This document shows, piece after piece, positions 44,085 to 53,149 of a stretch of 64,000 bases of DNA. Location of the stretch: NCBI GenBank assembly GCA_029027265.1, contig CP093061.1, positions 310,001 through 374,000 of the forward strand. The letters are read 5' to 3'. Position 1 is the stretch's first letter; each line of letters begins with the position of its first letter. Below the pieces are notes generated by a model. That model did not search any database, was not told the DNA's origin, and saw only the letters and a program-made list of their open reading frames with translations. The position numbers and the translations under genes are program-made. The stretch is from Sulfurospirillum_A sp029027265. GTDB taxonomy: Bacteria; Campylobacterota; Campylobacteria; Campylobacterales; Sulfurospirillaceae.

Positions 44085-44110
44085 TTTTACTTGGACTTGT
44101 TCAAGTAAAA
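44085..44110 (+). promoter_or_regulatory. hairpin in the rpmF leader
   Basis: TTTTACTTG and CAAGTAAAA form a perfect 9-bp stem with an 8-base loop, 28 bases before rpmF and after yceD. There is no T-run, so an RNA processing or control site is likelier than a terminator. Confidence 0.45.
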
Positions 44111-44138
44111 GAAAACAATTAAACAGTAAGGATATAAA

Positions 44139-44291
44139 ATGGCAGTACCAAAGAGACGTGTAAGTAAGACAAGAGCAGCAAAGCGTAGAACACACTATAC
44201 AGTAACACTACCAGTACCAGTGAAAGATAGCGATGGAACGTGGAGAATGCCTCACCGTGCGAACAAAACAACAGGCGAATATAAAAGCTAA
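44139..44291 (+). CDS. rpmF: 50S ribosomal protein L32
   Basis: The 50-residue ribosomal protein reads MAVPKRRVSKTRAAKRRTHY through HRANKTTGEYKS. The N-terminal AVPKRRVSK(T)R is diagnostic. It lacks the zinc cysteines of some L32 proteins. AAGGAT precedes the ATG. plsX starts immediately after its stop codon. The yceD-rpmF-plsX-fabH order is the classical cluster linking ribosome and lipid synthesis. Confidence 0.95.
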   Translation: MAVPKRRVSKTRAAKRRTHYTVTLPVPVKDSDGTWRMPHRANKTTGEYKS

Positions 44292-45281
44292 ATGATAAAT
44301 ATAGCAATAGATGCTATGGGTGGTGACTTTGGTCCAGTTCCTATCATAGAAGGTACATTAAAAGCTCTTAAAGAGAGAGATTTTAAAGCCATCTTGGTAG
44401 GAAAGACTGAAGAGATAAGACCACTCATACCAGCTCGTTATCTTGAACGTATATCATTTGTTGAAGCGAGTGATGTTTTAGGAATGAGCGATAGTGCAAC
44501 AGATGCACTTAAAAGAAAAGATACTTCAATTTACAAAGCTGTTGATTTAGTACGTCAAAAAGAGGCAGATGCAGTAGTATCTGTTGGACATAGTGGAGCT
44601 ACAATGAGTTTAGCAACACTAAGAATTGGTAGACTAAAAGGTGTTTTGAGACCTGCAATTGCAACTTTAATGCCTAGACCAGTTGGAATACCAGCTTTAG
44701 TTTTAGATGTTGGAGCTAATGTTGATTGTAAGGCTGAGCACTTAGTTCAGTTTGCAGTAATGGGTGAAGCTTATGCAAGAGATGTTTTAAAAGTAGAAAA
44801 TCCAAAAGTTGGTTTATTATCAAATGGCGAAGAGAAAAGCAAAGGTAATGAAGTAACAAAAAGTGCTTATGAACAACTAGAAAAAATGGATAGTTTTTAT
44901 GGAAACATAGAAGGTAATGATATCTTTGATGGTGCAGTTAACGTAGTTGTTTGTGATGGTTTTGTTGGAAATATACTTTTAAAAACAAGTGAAGGTGTAG
45001 CTGATTCAATAACAAAAATTATAAAAAATAATATTCGTAAATCTCCTCTAGCAATTGCAGGGGCACTTTTGATGAGAAGAGTATTTAGAAGTTTAAAAAA
45101 ACAAGTTGATTACGCAGAGTATGGTGGAGCTCCACTTTTGGGAATAAAAGGGTGTGCTATCATTGGGCATGGAAAAAGTAACTCAAAAGCGGTTAAAAAT
45201 GCTATATTTCAAGCGATAACATTTTCAGATTCAAATATAAATGAAGATATCCAGATAGGATTATCTAAACTAGAAAATTAA
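44292..45281 (+). CDS. plsX: phosphate acyltransferase PlsX
   Basis: The 329-residue enzyme turns acyl-ACP into acyl-phosphate, the donor for PlsY (also in the window at 61759). Seen: INIAIDAMGGDFGPVPIIEG, VSVGHSGATMSLATLRIGRL, LVLDVGANVDCKAEHLVQFA, GLLSNGEEKSKGNEV and VVVCDGFVGNILLKTSEGV. The length is normal. It starts one base after rpmF and is followed by fabH after 10 bases. Confidence 0.96.
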   Translation: MINIAIDAMGGDFGPVPIIEGTLKALKERDFKAILVGKTEEIRPLIPARYLERISFVEASDVLGMSDSATDALKRKDTSIYKAVDLVRQKEADAVVSVGHSGATMSLATLRIGRLKGVLRPAIATLMPRPVGIPALVLDVGANVDCKAEHLVQFAVMGEAYARDVLKVENPKVGLLSNGEEKSKGNEVTKSAYEQLEKMDSFYGNIEGNDIFDGAVNVVVCDGFVGNILLKTSEGVADSITKIIKNNIRKSPLAIAGALLMRRVFRSLKKQVDYAEYGGAPLLGIKGCAIIGHGKSNSKAVKNAIFQAITFSDSNINEDIQIGLSKLEN

Positions 45282-45291
45282 AGGATACTCT

Positions 45292-46305
45292 TTGTATGCA
45301 GCATTTAGATCTATCGGTAGTTATATACCAGAAAATATTTTAACAAATCAAGATTTAGAAAAAATGGTAGATACTAGCGATGAGTGGATAGTAAAGCGTA
45401 CAGGAATTAAAGAGCGCAGAATTGCCAATGCCGATGAAGTAACAAGTGACCTTGGATATAAAGCAGCACTTCAAGCTATAGAGCGTAGTGAAATAGATAT
45501 TTGCGAGATTGATATGATTGTTTGTGCAACTCTGAGTCCAGACTACCTAACTATGCCTTCAACGGCAGCTATGATAAGCAAAAAACTTGGTATTAAAAAT
45601 GTAATGGCATTTGATATAAGTGCGGCTTGTACAGGTTTTGTATATTTGATGAGCCTTGCAAAAGCTTTTGTAGAATCAGGAGCAAAGAAGAATGTACTTA
45701 TTATTGGTGCAGAGAAGATTAGCAGCATTATTGATTATACAGATCGCTCAACTTGCATTCTTTTTGGTGATGGTGCAGGTGCAGCAATTATTAGTGCAAC
45801 AGAAGATAAAAATGAAGCTATCATAGATGTTTTAGCGAGTGCTGATGGAAACTTTGGGAAACTTCTTATAACTCCAGGATGCGGTTCAGTAAACCCAATT
45901 CGTGAAGATAATGTTAATGATAAATTGCAGTATATGAAGATGGCTGGAAACGAAGTATTTAAAGTTGCTGTAAAAACTCTTACTAAAGATGTCATTGAAA
46001 TTTTACAAAAGAACAAAATTGATGCAAGTGAAGTAGATATGTTTATACCTCACCAAGCAAACTTTCGTATAGTAGAAGCAGTTCGTGCTAAACTTAACTT
46101 TCCAGTAGAAAAATGTGCTATGACAGTAGCAAAGTACGGAAATACATCTTCAGCTTCAATCCCAATGGCGATGAATGACCTTTATGAAGAGGGTAAAATT
46201 AAAAATGGTGATTTGATGTTACTTGATGCTTTTGGTGGTGGATTTACTTGGGGAAGTGCTTTAGTAAGATTTGCAGGAAAGAATTTCAAAAGTAACCTTA
46301 AGTAA
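45292..46305 (+). CDS. fabH: beta-ketoacyl-ACP synthase III
   Basis: The 337-residue condensing enzyme initiates fatty acid synthesis from acetyl-CoA and malonyl-ACP. The catalytic triad is visible: Cys in FDISAACTGFVYLM, His in IPHQANFRIVEA and Asn in KYGNTSSASIPMAM. TTG 45292 with AAGGA 7 bases upstream is the start; no in-frame ATG fits. It is the last gene of the ndk-fabH run. Confidence 0.95.
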   Translation: MYAAFRSIGSYIPENILTNQDLEKMVDTSDEWIVKRTGIKERRIANADEVTSDLGYKAALQAIERSEIDICEIDMIVCATLSPDYLTMPSTAAMISKKLGIKNVMAFDISAACTGFVYLMSLAKAFVESGAKKNVLIIGAEKISSIIDYTDRSTCILFGDGAGAAIISATEDKNEAIIDVLASADGNFGKLLITPGCGSVNPIREDNVNDKLQYMKMAGNEVFKVAVKTLTKDVIEILQKNKIDASEVDMFIPHQANFRIVEAVRAKLNFPVEKCAMTVAKYGNTSSASIPMAMNDLYEEGKIKNGDLMLLDAFGGGFTWGSALVRFAGKNFKSNLK

Positions 46306-46461
46306 GAAAGCCAGATAACTTTTTTTACTTAGACTAGTCCCAAATTATCATATTACTATTAAATATCATTATATTATTGTTACAATTTTAAATTACTTTA
46401 AGATTTAACTCAGTATTTAAAGTGTATAGTAATAGCATATTTTTGTTAAAAAAGGGTGATT

Positions 46462-48507
46462 ATGGATAAATTCTCGATAAAAGTAAAAGTTATAGCTCTG
46501 CTTATTGGAGCAATGCTTTTTATGACAGTGATTAGTGTTTATAAAGTATCTACACAGAGTAAAGAAGTTTTATTAGATATGAGTTATAAGTCTTTGACGT
46601 CTTTTAGACAGATAAAAAAAACACAAATAGAAAACTTTTTTCATTCTATGACTTCTGACATAAAAACACTCTCAAAAAGTGAAAATATTGCAGAGTTAGT
46701 TAAAGATTTGATATATGTTCACGATGAGTTACATGTAAGTGCTAATGACCCGTATCCAGTAAATGACCCTTTAGCAAAAGAAAAAATAGTAAAACATGAA
46801 GAATTTTTTCAAGAGTATGCCAAAGAGCATGGGTATTATGATATATTTATAGTTTGTGCAAAACACGGACATGTTATGTATTCTCAGGCAAAAGAGAGTG
46901 ACTTTGGAACCAATGTAGGAGTTGGACATCTAAAAGATAGCGGATTAGGAGAGGTTTGGAAAAAAGTTAAAGAACTAAAACGACCAGTTTATGTAGATAT
47001 GAAACCATACAAACCAAGCAACAATGAACCAGCTATGTTTTTGGGAACTCCTATTTATATAGATGGAGAAATAAGGTCTATCTTAATTTTACAAGTAAGT
47101 GATAAATCTATAAATAAATTAATGCATTTTAGAGAAGGTTATGGAGAGACGCAAGAGGATTATCTTGTTGGAGAAGACCACCTTATGAGAAGTGATAGTT
47201 TTTTAGATATGAAAAACCATTCACTAAAAGCATCATTTGCCAATCCTTCAAAAGGAAAAGTAGTTACTCAAGCTACCAAAGAAGCATTTGAAGGAAAAAC
47301 CGATACAAAAATAATTTTAGATTATAATGAAAATTTAGTTCTATCATCTTATACTCAGATAGAAATTGGTCAAGATTTCAAGTGGGCAATTCTTTCAGAA
47401 ATAGATGAAAAAGAAGTTATGATAGCTCCAAATAAGTTTAGAAATTCTATTCTATTGACATCTTTAGTAATATTTCTTATTTTAGTTATCATAGCTATAT
47501 ATGTGTTAAATCGAATATTGATAAAACCACTAAAAAATATAGAAAAAAATATAGGAGAGTTTGAAAAAAATAAAAATTTAACTTCTAGATTAAATGTAGC
47601 TAGTAACGATGAGATTGGAAGTATAAGTAAAAGTGTAGACAGTTTCATAGACAGCGTTCAAGCCATAGTAAAAGAAGCGAAATTAAGCAGTGCAGAAAAT
47701 AGTTCCATTTCAGAAGAGCTATCCCAAACTTCATTGCGAATAGGACAAAAAGCAGAAGAAGAGTCAAATATAGTCCAAGGTGCAGCACAAAAAGGAAAAG
47801 AGCTTCAAAATGTACTAAATATCTCAATAGTTGAAGCAAAAGAGACAAAAGAAGAAATAACACAAACGGGCAAAAAATTAGAACTTGCAAAAACAAAACT
47901 TTCAGAACTCTCGAAAGGAGTGCAACAAAGTGCAGTAACAGAAACAGAAATGGCAACAAAATTGCAACAGCTTAGTTCTGATGCTGAACAAGTAAAAGAA
48001 GTATTAGTAGTCATAGCCGATATAGCAGACCAAACAAACCTCTTGGCATTAAACGCAGCTATAGAAGCGGCACGTGCAGGAGAACAAGGACGTGGTTTTG
48101 CAGTAGTGGCAGATGAAGTGAGAAAACTAGCAGAACGTACTCAAAAAAGCTTAGGAGAGATAAATGCAACCATTAATGTTATAGTTCAAGCAATTTCAGA
48201 TACAACAGAACAGATAACAGACAATGCAAAAAAAGCAACAATATTAGCAAATAACTCCACTGAAGTAGAACATGATATAGACCAAAGCGTAGATAGTATG
48301 CAAGAAGCTATAATAGATATAGAAAATATTATAAATGGTTATGTAAAAAATGCAGATTCAACAAATACCATTATAAAAGAGATAGAAGAGATAAGTCATC
48401 TTTCAAGTGACAATGCTAGAAGCGTAGAAGAGATAGCAAGTGCAGCTGACCATATGTCACAAATGTCTGTTAAACTTTCTAGCTTACTTAACCAATATAA
48501 GACGTAA
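46462..48507 (+). CDS. methyl-accepting chemotaxis protein with periplasmic sensor
   Basis: The ~681-residue chemoreceptor has a membrane helix at about 8-27, a periplasmic Cache-like sensor (residues ~35-330; EHGYYDIFIVCAKHGHVMYS, GTPIYIDGEIRSILILQVSD), a second helix near 335-355, a HAMP region and a signalling domain with the hairpin DQTNLLALNAAIEAARAG...QGRGFAVVADEVRKLA. The ligand is unknown. ATG 46462 follows AAAGGG. The 156 bases upstream are AT-rich and contain no other gene. TACATGTA lies at 46730. Confidence 0.92.
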   Translation: MDKFSIKVKVIALLIGAMLFMTVISVYKVSTQSKEVLLDMSYKSLTSFRQIKKTQIENFFHSMTSDIKTLSKSENIAELVKDLIYVHDELHVSANDPYPVNDPLAKEKIVKHEEFFQEYAKEHGYYDIFIVCAKHGHVMYSQAKESDFGTNVGVGHLKDSGLGEVWKKVKELKRPVYVDMKPYKPSNNEPAMFLGTPIYIDGEIRSILILQVSDKSINKLMHFREGYGETQEDYLVGEDHLMRSDSFLDMKNHSLKASFANPSKGKVVTQATKEAFEGKTDTKIILDYNENLVLSSYTQIEIGQDFKWAILSEIDEKEVMIAPNKFRNSILLTSLVIFLILVIIAIYVLNRILIKPLKNIEKNIGEFEKNKNLTSRLNVASNDEIGSISKSVDSFIDSVQAIVKEAKLSSAENSSISEELSQTSLRIGQKAEEESNIVQGAAQKGKELQNVLNISIVEAKETKEEITQTGKKLELAKTKLSELSKGVQQSAVTETEMATKLQQLSSDAEQVKEVLVVIADIADQTNLLALNAAIEAARAGEQGRGFAVVADEVRKLAERTQKSLGEINATINVIVQAISDTTEQITDNAKKATILANNSTEVEHDIDQSVDSMQEAIIDIENIINGYVKNADSTNTIIKEIEEISHLSSDNARSVEEIASAADHMSQMSVKLSSLLNQYKT

Positions 48508-48555
48508 ATTCTTTACATGTAGAAGTAGGTAAACTTTTTATTTACTTCTCTTGGT

Positions 48556-48561
48556 TATAAT
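48556..48561 (+). promoter_or_regulatory. promoter of the MoxR/Bat operon
   Basis: GGTTATAATTACC contains TATAAT 25 bases before the moxR ATG. It follows a GAAGTA/TACTTC stem and a TACATGTA copy at 48514, the only non-coding sequence between the receptor gene and the operon. Confidence 0.5.
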
Positions 48562-48585
48562 TACCTTTTAATATGAAGAGGTAAT

Positions 48586-49533
48586 ATGGACAAAAAACTA
48601 CAAAATGTAAAAGATGAAATTTCAAAACTCATAGTTGGTCAAACCAATGTCATAGATTCACTTTTAGTTGCACTTATTTGTGAAGGACATGTTCTTCTTG
48701 AAGGTGTTCCTGGACTTGCAAAAACTACGATTATAAATACTTTAGCAAAAACACTTGGTTTAGAGTTTGGTAGAGTACAATTTACACCAGATTTACTTCC
48801 TTCTGACATAGTTGGTGCACAAATATACAATCCAAAGCAGAGTCAGTTTGAAACTAAAAAAGGTCCAGTTTTTACTAACTTGCTCTTAGCCGATGAAATC
48901 AACAGAGCACCAGCAAAAGTACAATCAGCTCTTCTTGAAGCAATGCAAGAGAGACAAGTAACCATTGGTGAAAACTCGTTGAAGCTTCCCTACCCATTTT
49001 TTGTTTTAGCTACTCAAAATCCGCTAGAGTCTGAGGGAACTTATTCGCTCCCTGAAGCTCAATTAGACCGTTTTATGATGAAAGTAAATGTGCAATATAA
49101 CACAAAACAAGAAGAAATTGAGATAGCAAGACGAGTAGCATACAAATCAAATGTAGAGATACAAAATGTTTTAAGTGCAGATGAACTAGAACAAATAAAA
49201 TCAAAATTAGATAGTGTACATGTAGACGAGCAAATAGAAGAGTATATTGCAGATATTATCTTTGCAACTCGTAATCCTGAAGACTATGGACTTGAAGAGT
49301 TAAAGCCTTTCATACGATTTGGAGCTAGTCCGAGAGGAACAATTGACATGCACAAGGCAAGCCGCGCTCATGCACTTCTAAATGGCCGTGATTATGTGAC
49401 TCCTGTTGATGTTGTATTTGTTTCAAAAGAGGTTCTACGTCATAGAATCATACTTGGCTATGAAGCTGAGGCAGATGACATTACGACCGATATAATACTA
49501 GATAAAATTATAGAGGTATTACCAATACCGTGA
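48586..49533 (+). CDS. MoxR-type AAA+ ATPase
   Basis: The 315-residue MoxR ATPase has Walker A GVPGLAKTTII (G-x4-GK-like, A replacing G before K), Walker B LLADEINRAPAKVQSALLEA, sensor-1 FVLATQNPLESEGTYSLPEA and sensor-2 FGASPRGTIDM. MoxR proteins act as chaperones with von Willebrand A partners, here encoded downstream. The next gene overlaps by 4 bases (GTGA). The five following genes form a Bat (Bacteroides aerotolerance-like) operon. Confidence 0.93.
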   Translation: MDKKLQNVKDEISKLIVGQTNVIDSLLVALICEGHVLLEGVPGLAKTTIINTLAKTLGLEFGRVQFTPDLLPSDIVGAQIYNPKQSQFETKKGPVFTNLLLADEINRAPAKVQSALLEAMQERQVTIGENSLKLPYPFFVLATQNPLESEGTYSLPEAQLDRFMMKVNVQYNTKQEEIEIARRVAYKSNVEIQNVLSADELEQIKSKLDSVHVDEQIEEYIADIIFATRNPEDYGLEELKPFIRFGASPRGTIDMHKASRAHALLNGRDYVTPVDVVFVSKEVLRHRIILGYEAEADDITTDIILDKIIEVLPIP

Positions 49534-50315
49534 TTGAACTCAAGAAGATAATTGCAAAATCAAGAAAGTATATTTATGGTGAACTCTTAGGAGAACACAA
49601 CTCAAAACTTATTGGTGATGGGTATGATTTTGCTAAAATTCGTCCTTATGAGTATGGGGAAAACATACGCCGAGTCGACCCTTTTGCGACTGCAAAAACA
49701 GGAGAGATATACTTAAGAAGTTTTTATGAAAGCCGCGAGGTCAATGTAGAAGTGATAGCTCTTATGAGTGGAAGTCTATTTTTTGGTACTACTGAACTTA
49801 AACAAGAAAAAGTCGCAGAAATTGTCTCCATACTTGGACTCTCTTCTGTGAAAAATTCAGATAGTTTTACGCTTTCACTTTTTAGTGATAGACTTTTAGA
49901 GAGAACAAAAACTACTAAAAAAGAGAGCGGAGTTATAAATGCTGTTGAAAAAGCTTTACATGTAAATGTTTTAAATGAACGAATTGATTATGAAAAGCTT
50001 AGTGAGTTTGCACTTAAAAAGATAAAAAAACGTTCTTATCTTTTTTTAGTTGGAGATTTTTTAGAGACTCCAGAACTAAAAACTCTTAGCAAAAAACACG
50101 AGGTTGTGGTTGTAAAAGTGCGAGATAAATTTGAAACAAATCCAAGTAACATTGGTGAACTCAGTATTATTGACCCTAGTAATGGAGAAAAAAGTGAAGT
50201 AATTTTTACTAAAAATAGTGTGAAACAATACAAAAAAGAGCTGAAAAAGGCTGATTTGAAATTTTCTAGTTATCTTAAAGAGTGTGGAGTGAGGTTAATA
50301 GAATGGAGGGGTTAA
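49530..50315 (+). CDS. DUF58 domain protein of the MoxR operon
   Basis: The 261-residue DUF58 protein has the hallmark region GDGYDFAKIRPYEYGENIRR(V)D followed by TGEIYLRSFYESREVNV, and a degenerate vWA-like fold (VIALMSGSLFFGTTELKQEK). It starts at GTG, overlapping moxR. DUF58 genes almost always accompany MoxR. TACATGTA at 49957 encodes LHV. The following small gene overlaps by 13 bases. Confidence 0.9.
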   Translation: MIELKKIIAKSRKYIYGELLGEHNSKLIGDGYDFAKIRPYEYGENIRRVDPFATAKTGEIYLRSFYESREVNVEVIALMSGSLFFGTTELKQEKVAEIVSILGLSSVKNSDSFTLSLFSDRLLERTKTTKKESGVINAVEKALHVNVLNERIDYEKLSEFALKKIKKRSYLFLVGDFLETPELKTLSKKHEVVVVKVRDKFETNPSNIGELSIIDPSNGEKSEVIFTKNSVKQYKKELKKADLKFSSYLKECGVRLIEWRG

Positions 50316-50644
50316 GAGATATAAAAGGGCTTGTACATGTAGGTGATTATAGCCTTTATGTTTTTATTTTCATTGTTCTTATAAGTTTAGTTTTAGTGTA
50401 CTTCACAATCAAAAAAATCATCAATTATAAAAGAGTTATTTCACCTATAAAAAGAGCAAAAAAAAACTTAAAAAACTTAGATTTAAGTAATAGTAAAGTA
50501 GCTTCATACAAACTAACAAAATATGGAAACATTCTTAAAAATGAAGACTTTGAGTATCTTGAAAAGTATAAATATAAAAAAGAGGTTCTAGATTTTACAG
50601 AAGAAGATTTACAGAAGATAAAAGGTTTTTTAAATGCAGTTTGA
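50303..50644 (+). CDS. small membrane protein of the MoxR operon, DUF4381-like
   Basis: The 113-residue protein has one membrane helix (about residues 15-35, YVFIFIVLISLVLVYFTIKK) and a basic-then-helical cytoplasmic part (ISPIKRAKKNLKNLDLSNSK and after). Position and shape fit DUF4381, found between DUF58 and vWA genes in other phyla; the similarity is by layout, not by firm motif. ATG 50303 lies behind GAGG; GTG 50282 is a weaker alternative. It overlaps the next gene by 11 bases. Confidence 0.65.
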   Translation: MEGLRDIKGLVHVGDYSLYVFIFIVLISLVLVYFTIKKIINYKRVISPIKRAKKNLKNLDLSNSKVASYKLTKYGNILKNEDFEYLEKYKYKKEVLDFTEEDLQKIKGFLNAV

Positions 50645-51545
50645 GTACCCTTATGTTTTTTTAATTCTAATTTTATTTATAGTTTGTGCCTTTACATGTA
50701 AAGAAAAAAGTGCTTACATGTACATGCCAAACTTTTTCAAAATTTCTTTACATGTAAAGAAAAATTATTTTAAAGAGGCATTTAAGTGGTTTAGCATCAT
50801 TATGCTCATAACCGCTTTGGCATCGCCTTTAACAAAAGATGAAAAGAGTGTAACCAAACCAGTACATGCCGTGATGTTACTTATGGATGTTAGTGATTCA
50901 ATGAGTCAAGGTCGCATGATAATTAACTCTCTTGGAGGGGTTGATAACAAATTGAACGTAGCAAAACGACGAGCAAGTGAGTATATAAAACAAAGAGTTA
51001 GTGACCACGTGGGAGTTATAGTTTTTGGTGATTTTGCTTATGTGGCATCACCTCTTAGTTTTGACCATGACAGTAGTGCAATTTTGATAGAAAGCATAAA
51101 AAGAGGAGTAGCGGGAAGTAAAACTGCTATGTACGATGCACTTTTTCTCTCAGCAAGACTTTTAAAAAACTCAAAAGCAAAAGAAAAAGTTGTAATTCTT
51201 CTAACCGATGGATTTAATACAGCTGGTCAAATTCCACTAGAAGTGGCTCTAAGAGCTATAGAAGATGAGAAATTAAAAGTTTTTACAGTGGGGATTGGAC
51301 GGTATGGAGACTATGATGAGAATGTTTTGAAACTCATAGCAAAGAAGAGTGGTGGAGAGTTTTTTTCAGCACGTAATTCTTCAAATCTTGAGAAGATATA
51401 TGCTCATATAGATAAACTTCAAAAGAGTGAACTTAGGGCAAAACCAGAGTTTAATAACAATTATCTTTACATGTACCCACTTGGATTATCGCTTTCGTTT
51501 CTGTTTTTTTACCTACTTTTTCACGTTAGAGGAGCAAGAAGATGA
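50634..51545 (+). CDS. BatA-like von Willebrand A membrane protein
   Basis: The 303-residue protein has an N-terminal hydrophobic segment, a second helix near 45-60, a vWA domain with MIDAS MLLMDVSDSMSQGRM (D-x-S-x-S), threonine loop VILLTDGFNTAG, and a C-terminal membrane helix (YMYPLGLSLSFLFFYLLFHV). It presents a metal-dependent adhesion site in the periplasm and works with MoxR. Four TACATGTA copies lie in the gene (50693, 50715, 50749, 51468). Its stop overlaps the next start (ATGA). Confidence 0.9.
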   Translation: MQFEYPYVFLILILFIVCAFTCKEKSAYMYMPNFFKISLHVKKNYFKEAFKWFSIIMLITALASPLTKDEKSVTKPVHAVMLLMDVSDSMSQGRMIINSLGGVDNKLNVAKRRASEYIKQRVSDHVGVIVFGDFAYVASPLSFDHDSSAILIESIKRGVAGSKTAMYDALFLSARLLKNSKAKEKVVILLTDGFNTAGQIPLEVALRAIEDEKLKVFTVGIGRYGDYDENVLKLIAKKSGGEFFSARNSSNLEKIYAHIDKLQKSELRAKPEFNNNYLYMYPLGLSLSFLFFYLLFHVRGARR

Positions 51546-53149
51546 GTTTTGTATACCCTTGGTTTTTACTATTACTTTTTTTAGTTCTATTTTTTTATCG
51601 TGTAAAAAAATCTTCTAAGATTGAACAAGTTTTTTCAAAAGAGATGCTCTCAAAGCTTCAATTTGGTAGGCTAAAAGGTGATAAAAAATACTATCTTTTG
51701 GTTGTCTCATTTTGTTTTATGATTCTAGCTTTGGCTCGTCCAGTGATGCTTTTAGAAGATAAAAAAGAGGTAGAGGTAAAAAGTTTCAATTTTGTAATTG
51801 CTCTTGATATCTCAAAGTCTATGGAGTCAAAAGATGTTTTTCCAAGTAGACTAGAGTTTGGGAAAAAAGCAATAAGTGCTATTATGCAAAGAGTTCCTGA
51901 AGCAAATATAGCTGTGATTGCCTACACAAATGATGCTTTTTTAGTTTCACCTTTTAGTAATGACTTTAAGAGTATTAAGTTTTTACTCTCAAATTTGGAT
52001 TCAAATTCACTGAGTTCAAAAGGGAGTAAAATACTCTCAGCGCTTGAAGCAACAAACAGAGTTTTTGAGTCAACCAATGACAAGAAAAAATCACTAGTTT
52101 TAATAGGAGATGGGGCAGATGGTAGGGATTTAGGGAAGATAAAAGAGTACATTAACCAAAATGACATAATTCTACATGTACTAAGTATTGGTACAAAAAA
52201 AGGAAGCACTTTGAGTGATGGACAAGGTGGGCTTGTTAAAGATAAAGATGGAAACATAGTAATTTCAAAAAGAGATGATTCACTTTTAAAAGTTTTAAAT
52301 GGTGGAGTATATCTTAGCTCCTCAGGTGAGTTGTCTAAGCTGGATTGGTTTGTAGATGAAATAAAAAACTCAGTAGATAAAAAAGAGGTTAAAAGAGACA
52401 GATTTGAAGGGGCTAAAGAGCTTTTCTACTATCCGTTGATTCTTAGTCTATTTTTGTTGTTTTTTGCATTCAATGCTTTGAGAGTTCCATTTTTAGCTGT
52501 GTTACTTTTTGTGCAAGTTGATAGTCGTGCAGATATGTTTGATTTTGTAGATATATATAACGCAAAAAAGAGTTATGAGAATAAAGAGTATAAAAAAGCC
52601 GAAGATGGTTTTGCTAAAGTAGGAGCAAAATACAATGAAGCAAATGCACTTTATAGACAAAAAAAGTATAAAGAAGCTTTAAAAACATATGAAAACATAG
52701 AAGATTTAAATGGCGACGAGGAGTATAAAAGACTTCACAATATGGGAAATTCTTATGCAAATTTAAATAAAACAGATGAAGCAATAAAAAGTTATGAAAA
52801 AGCATTAAAATTAAAAGATGATGAAGATACAAAAGCTAACTTAGAGTATATGAGAAAGAAGAAAAAAGAGCAACAACAGAAGCAGAAGAAAAAAAAGGGT
52901 GACCAAAAACCAAAAGATGATAAGAAAGAGAAAAAAGAAGAGAAAAAGTCTGATGGAAAAAAAGAAAAAGAAAAAAAGAAAAAATCGGAACAAAAAGAAG
53001 AGAAGAAGAGCCAAGAAAAACCAAAAAAAGAGCAAAAAAAGATGAGTGAAGCAGAAGCAAAAAAGTGGGAAAAACAAATGGATAACCAAAAGTTTAAGAC
53101 AAAACCTATGAGACTAAAAAAAGGAGAGCAAAATGAGATTTATTGGTAG
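51542..53149 (+). CDS. BatB/BatC fusion: vWA domain plus TPR and charged tail
   Basis: The 535-residue protein has two N-terminal membrane segments, a vWA domain with MIDAS ALDISKSMESKDVF and VLIGDGADGRDLG, a membrane segment near residues 297-315, then TPR repeats (about 335-435; YNEANALYRQKKYKEALKTY, LHNMGNSYANLNKTDEAIKS) and a ~95-residue low-complexity Lys/Glu/Gln tail. BatB and BatC are separate genes in Bacteroides; here they are joined. The tail ends KTKPMRLKKGEQNEIYW. It overlaps batD by 17 bases. Confidence 0.9.
   Translation: MSFVYPWFLLLLFLVLFFYRVKKSSKIEQVFSKEMLSKLQFGRLKGDKKYYLLVVSFCFMILALARPVMLLEDKKEVEVKSFNFVIALDISKSMESKDVFPSRLEFGKKAISAIMQRVPEANIAVIAYTNDAFLVSPFSNDFKSIKFLLSNLDSNSLSSKGSKILSALEATNRVFESTNDKKKSLVLIGDGADGRDLGKIKEYINQNDIILHVLSIGTKKGSTLSDGQGGLVKDKDGNIVISKRDDSLLKVLNGGVYLSSSGELSKLDWFVDEIKNSVDKKEVKRDRFEGAKELFYYPLILSLFLLFFAFNALRVPFLAVLLFVQVDSRADMFDFVDIYNAKKSYENKEYKKAEDGFAKVGAKYNEANALYRQKKYKEALKTYENIEDLNGDEEYKRLHNMGNSYANLNKTDEAIKSYEKALKLKDDEDTKANLEYMRKKKKEQQQKQKKKKGDQKPKDDKKEKKEEKKSDGKKEKEKKKKSEQKEEKKSQEKPKKEQKKMSEAEAKKWEKQMDNQKFKTKPMRLKKGEQNEIYW

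Noticed and set aside
52836..53089. Two overlapping minus-strand frames rich in Phe/Leu
   Set aside because: They mirror the Lys/Glu-rich tail of the BatB/C protein and are composition artefacts.
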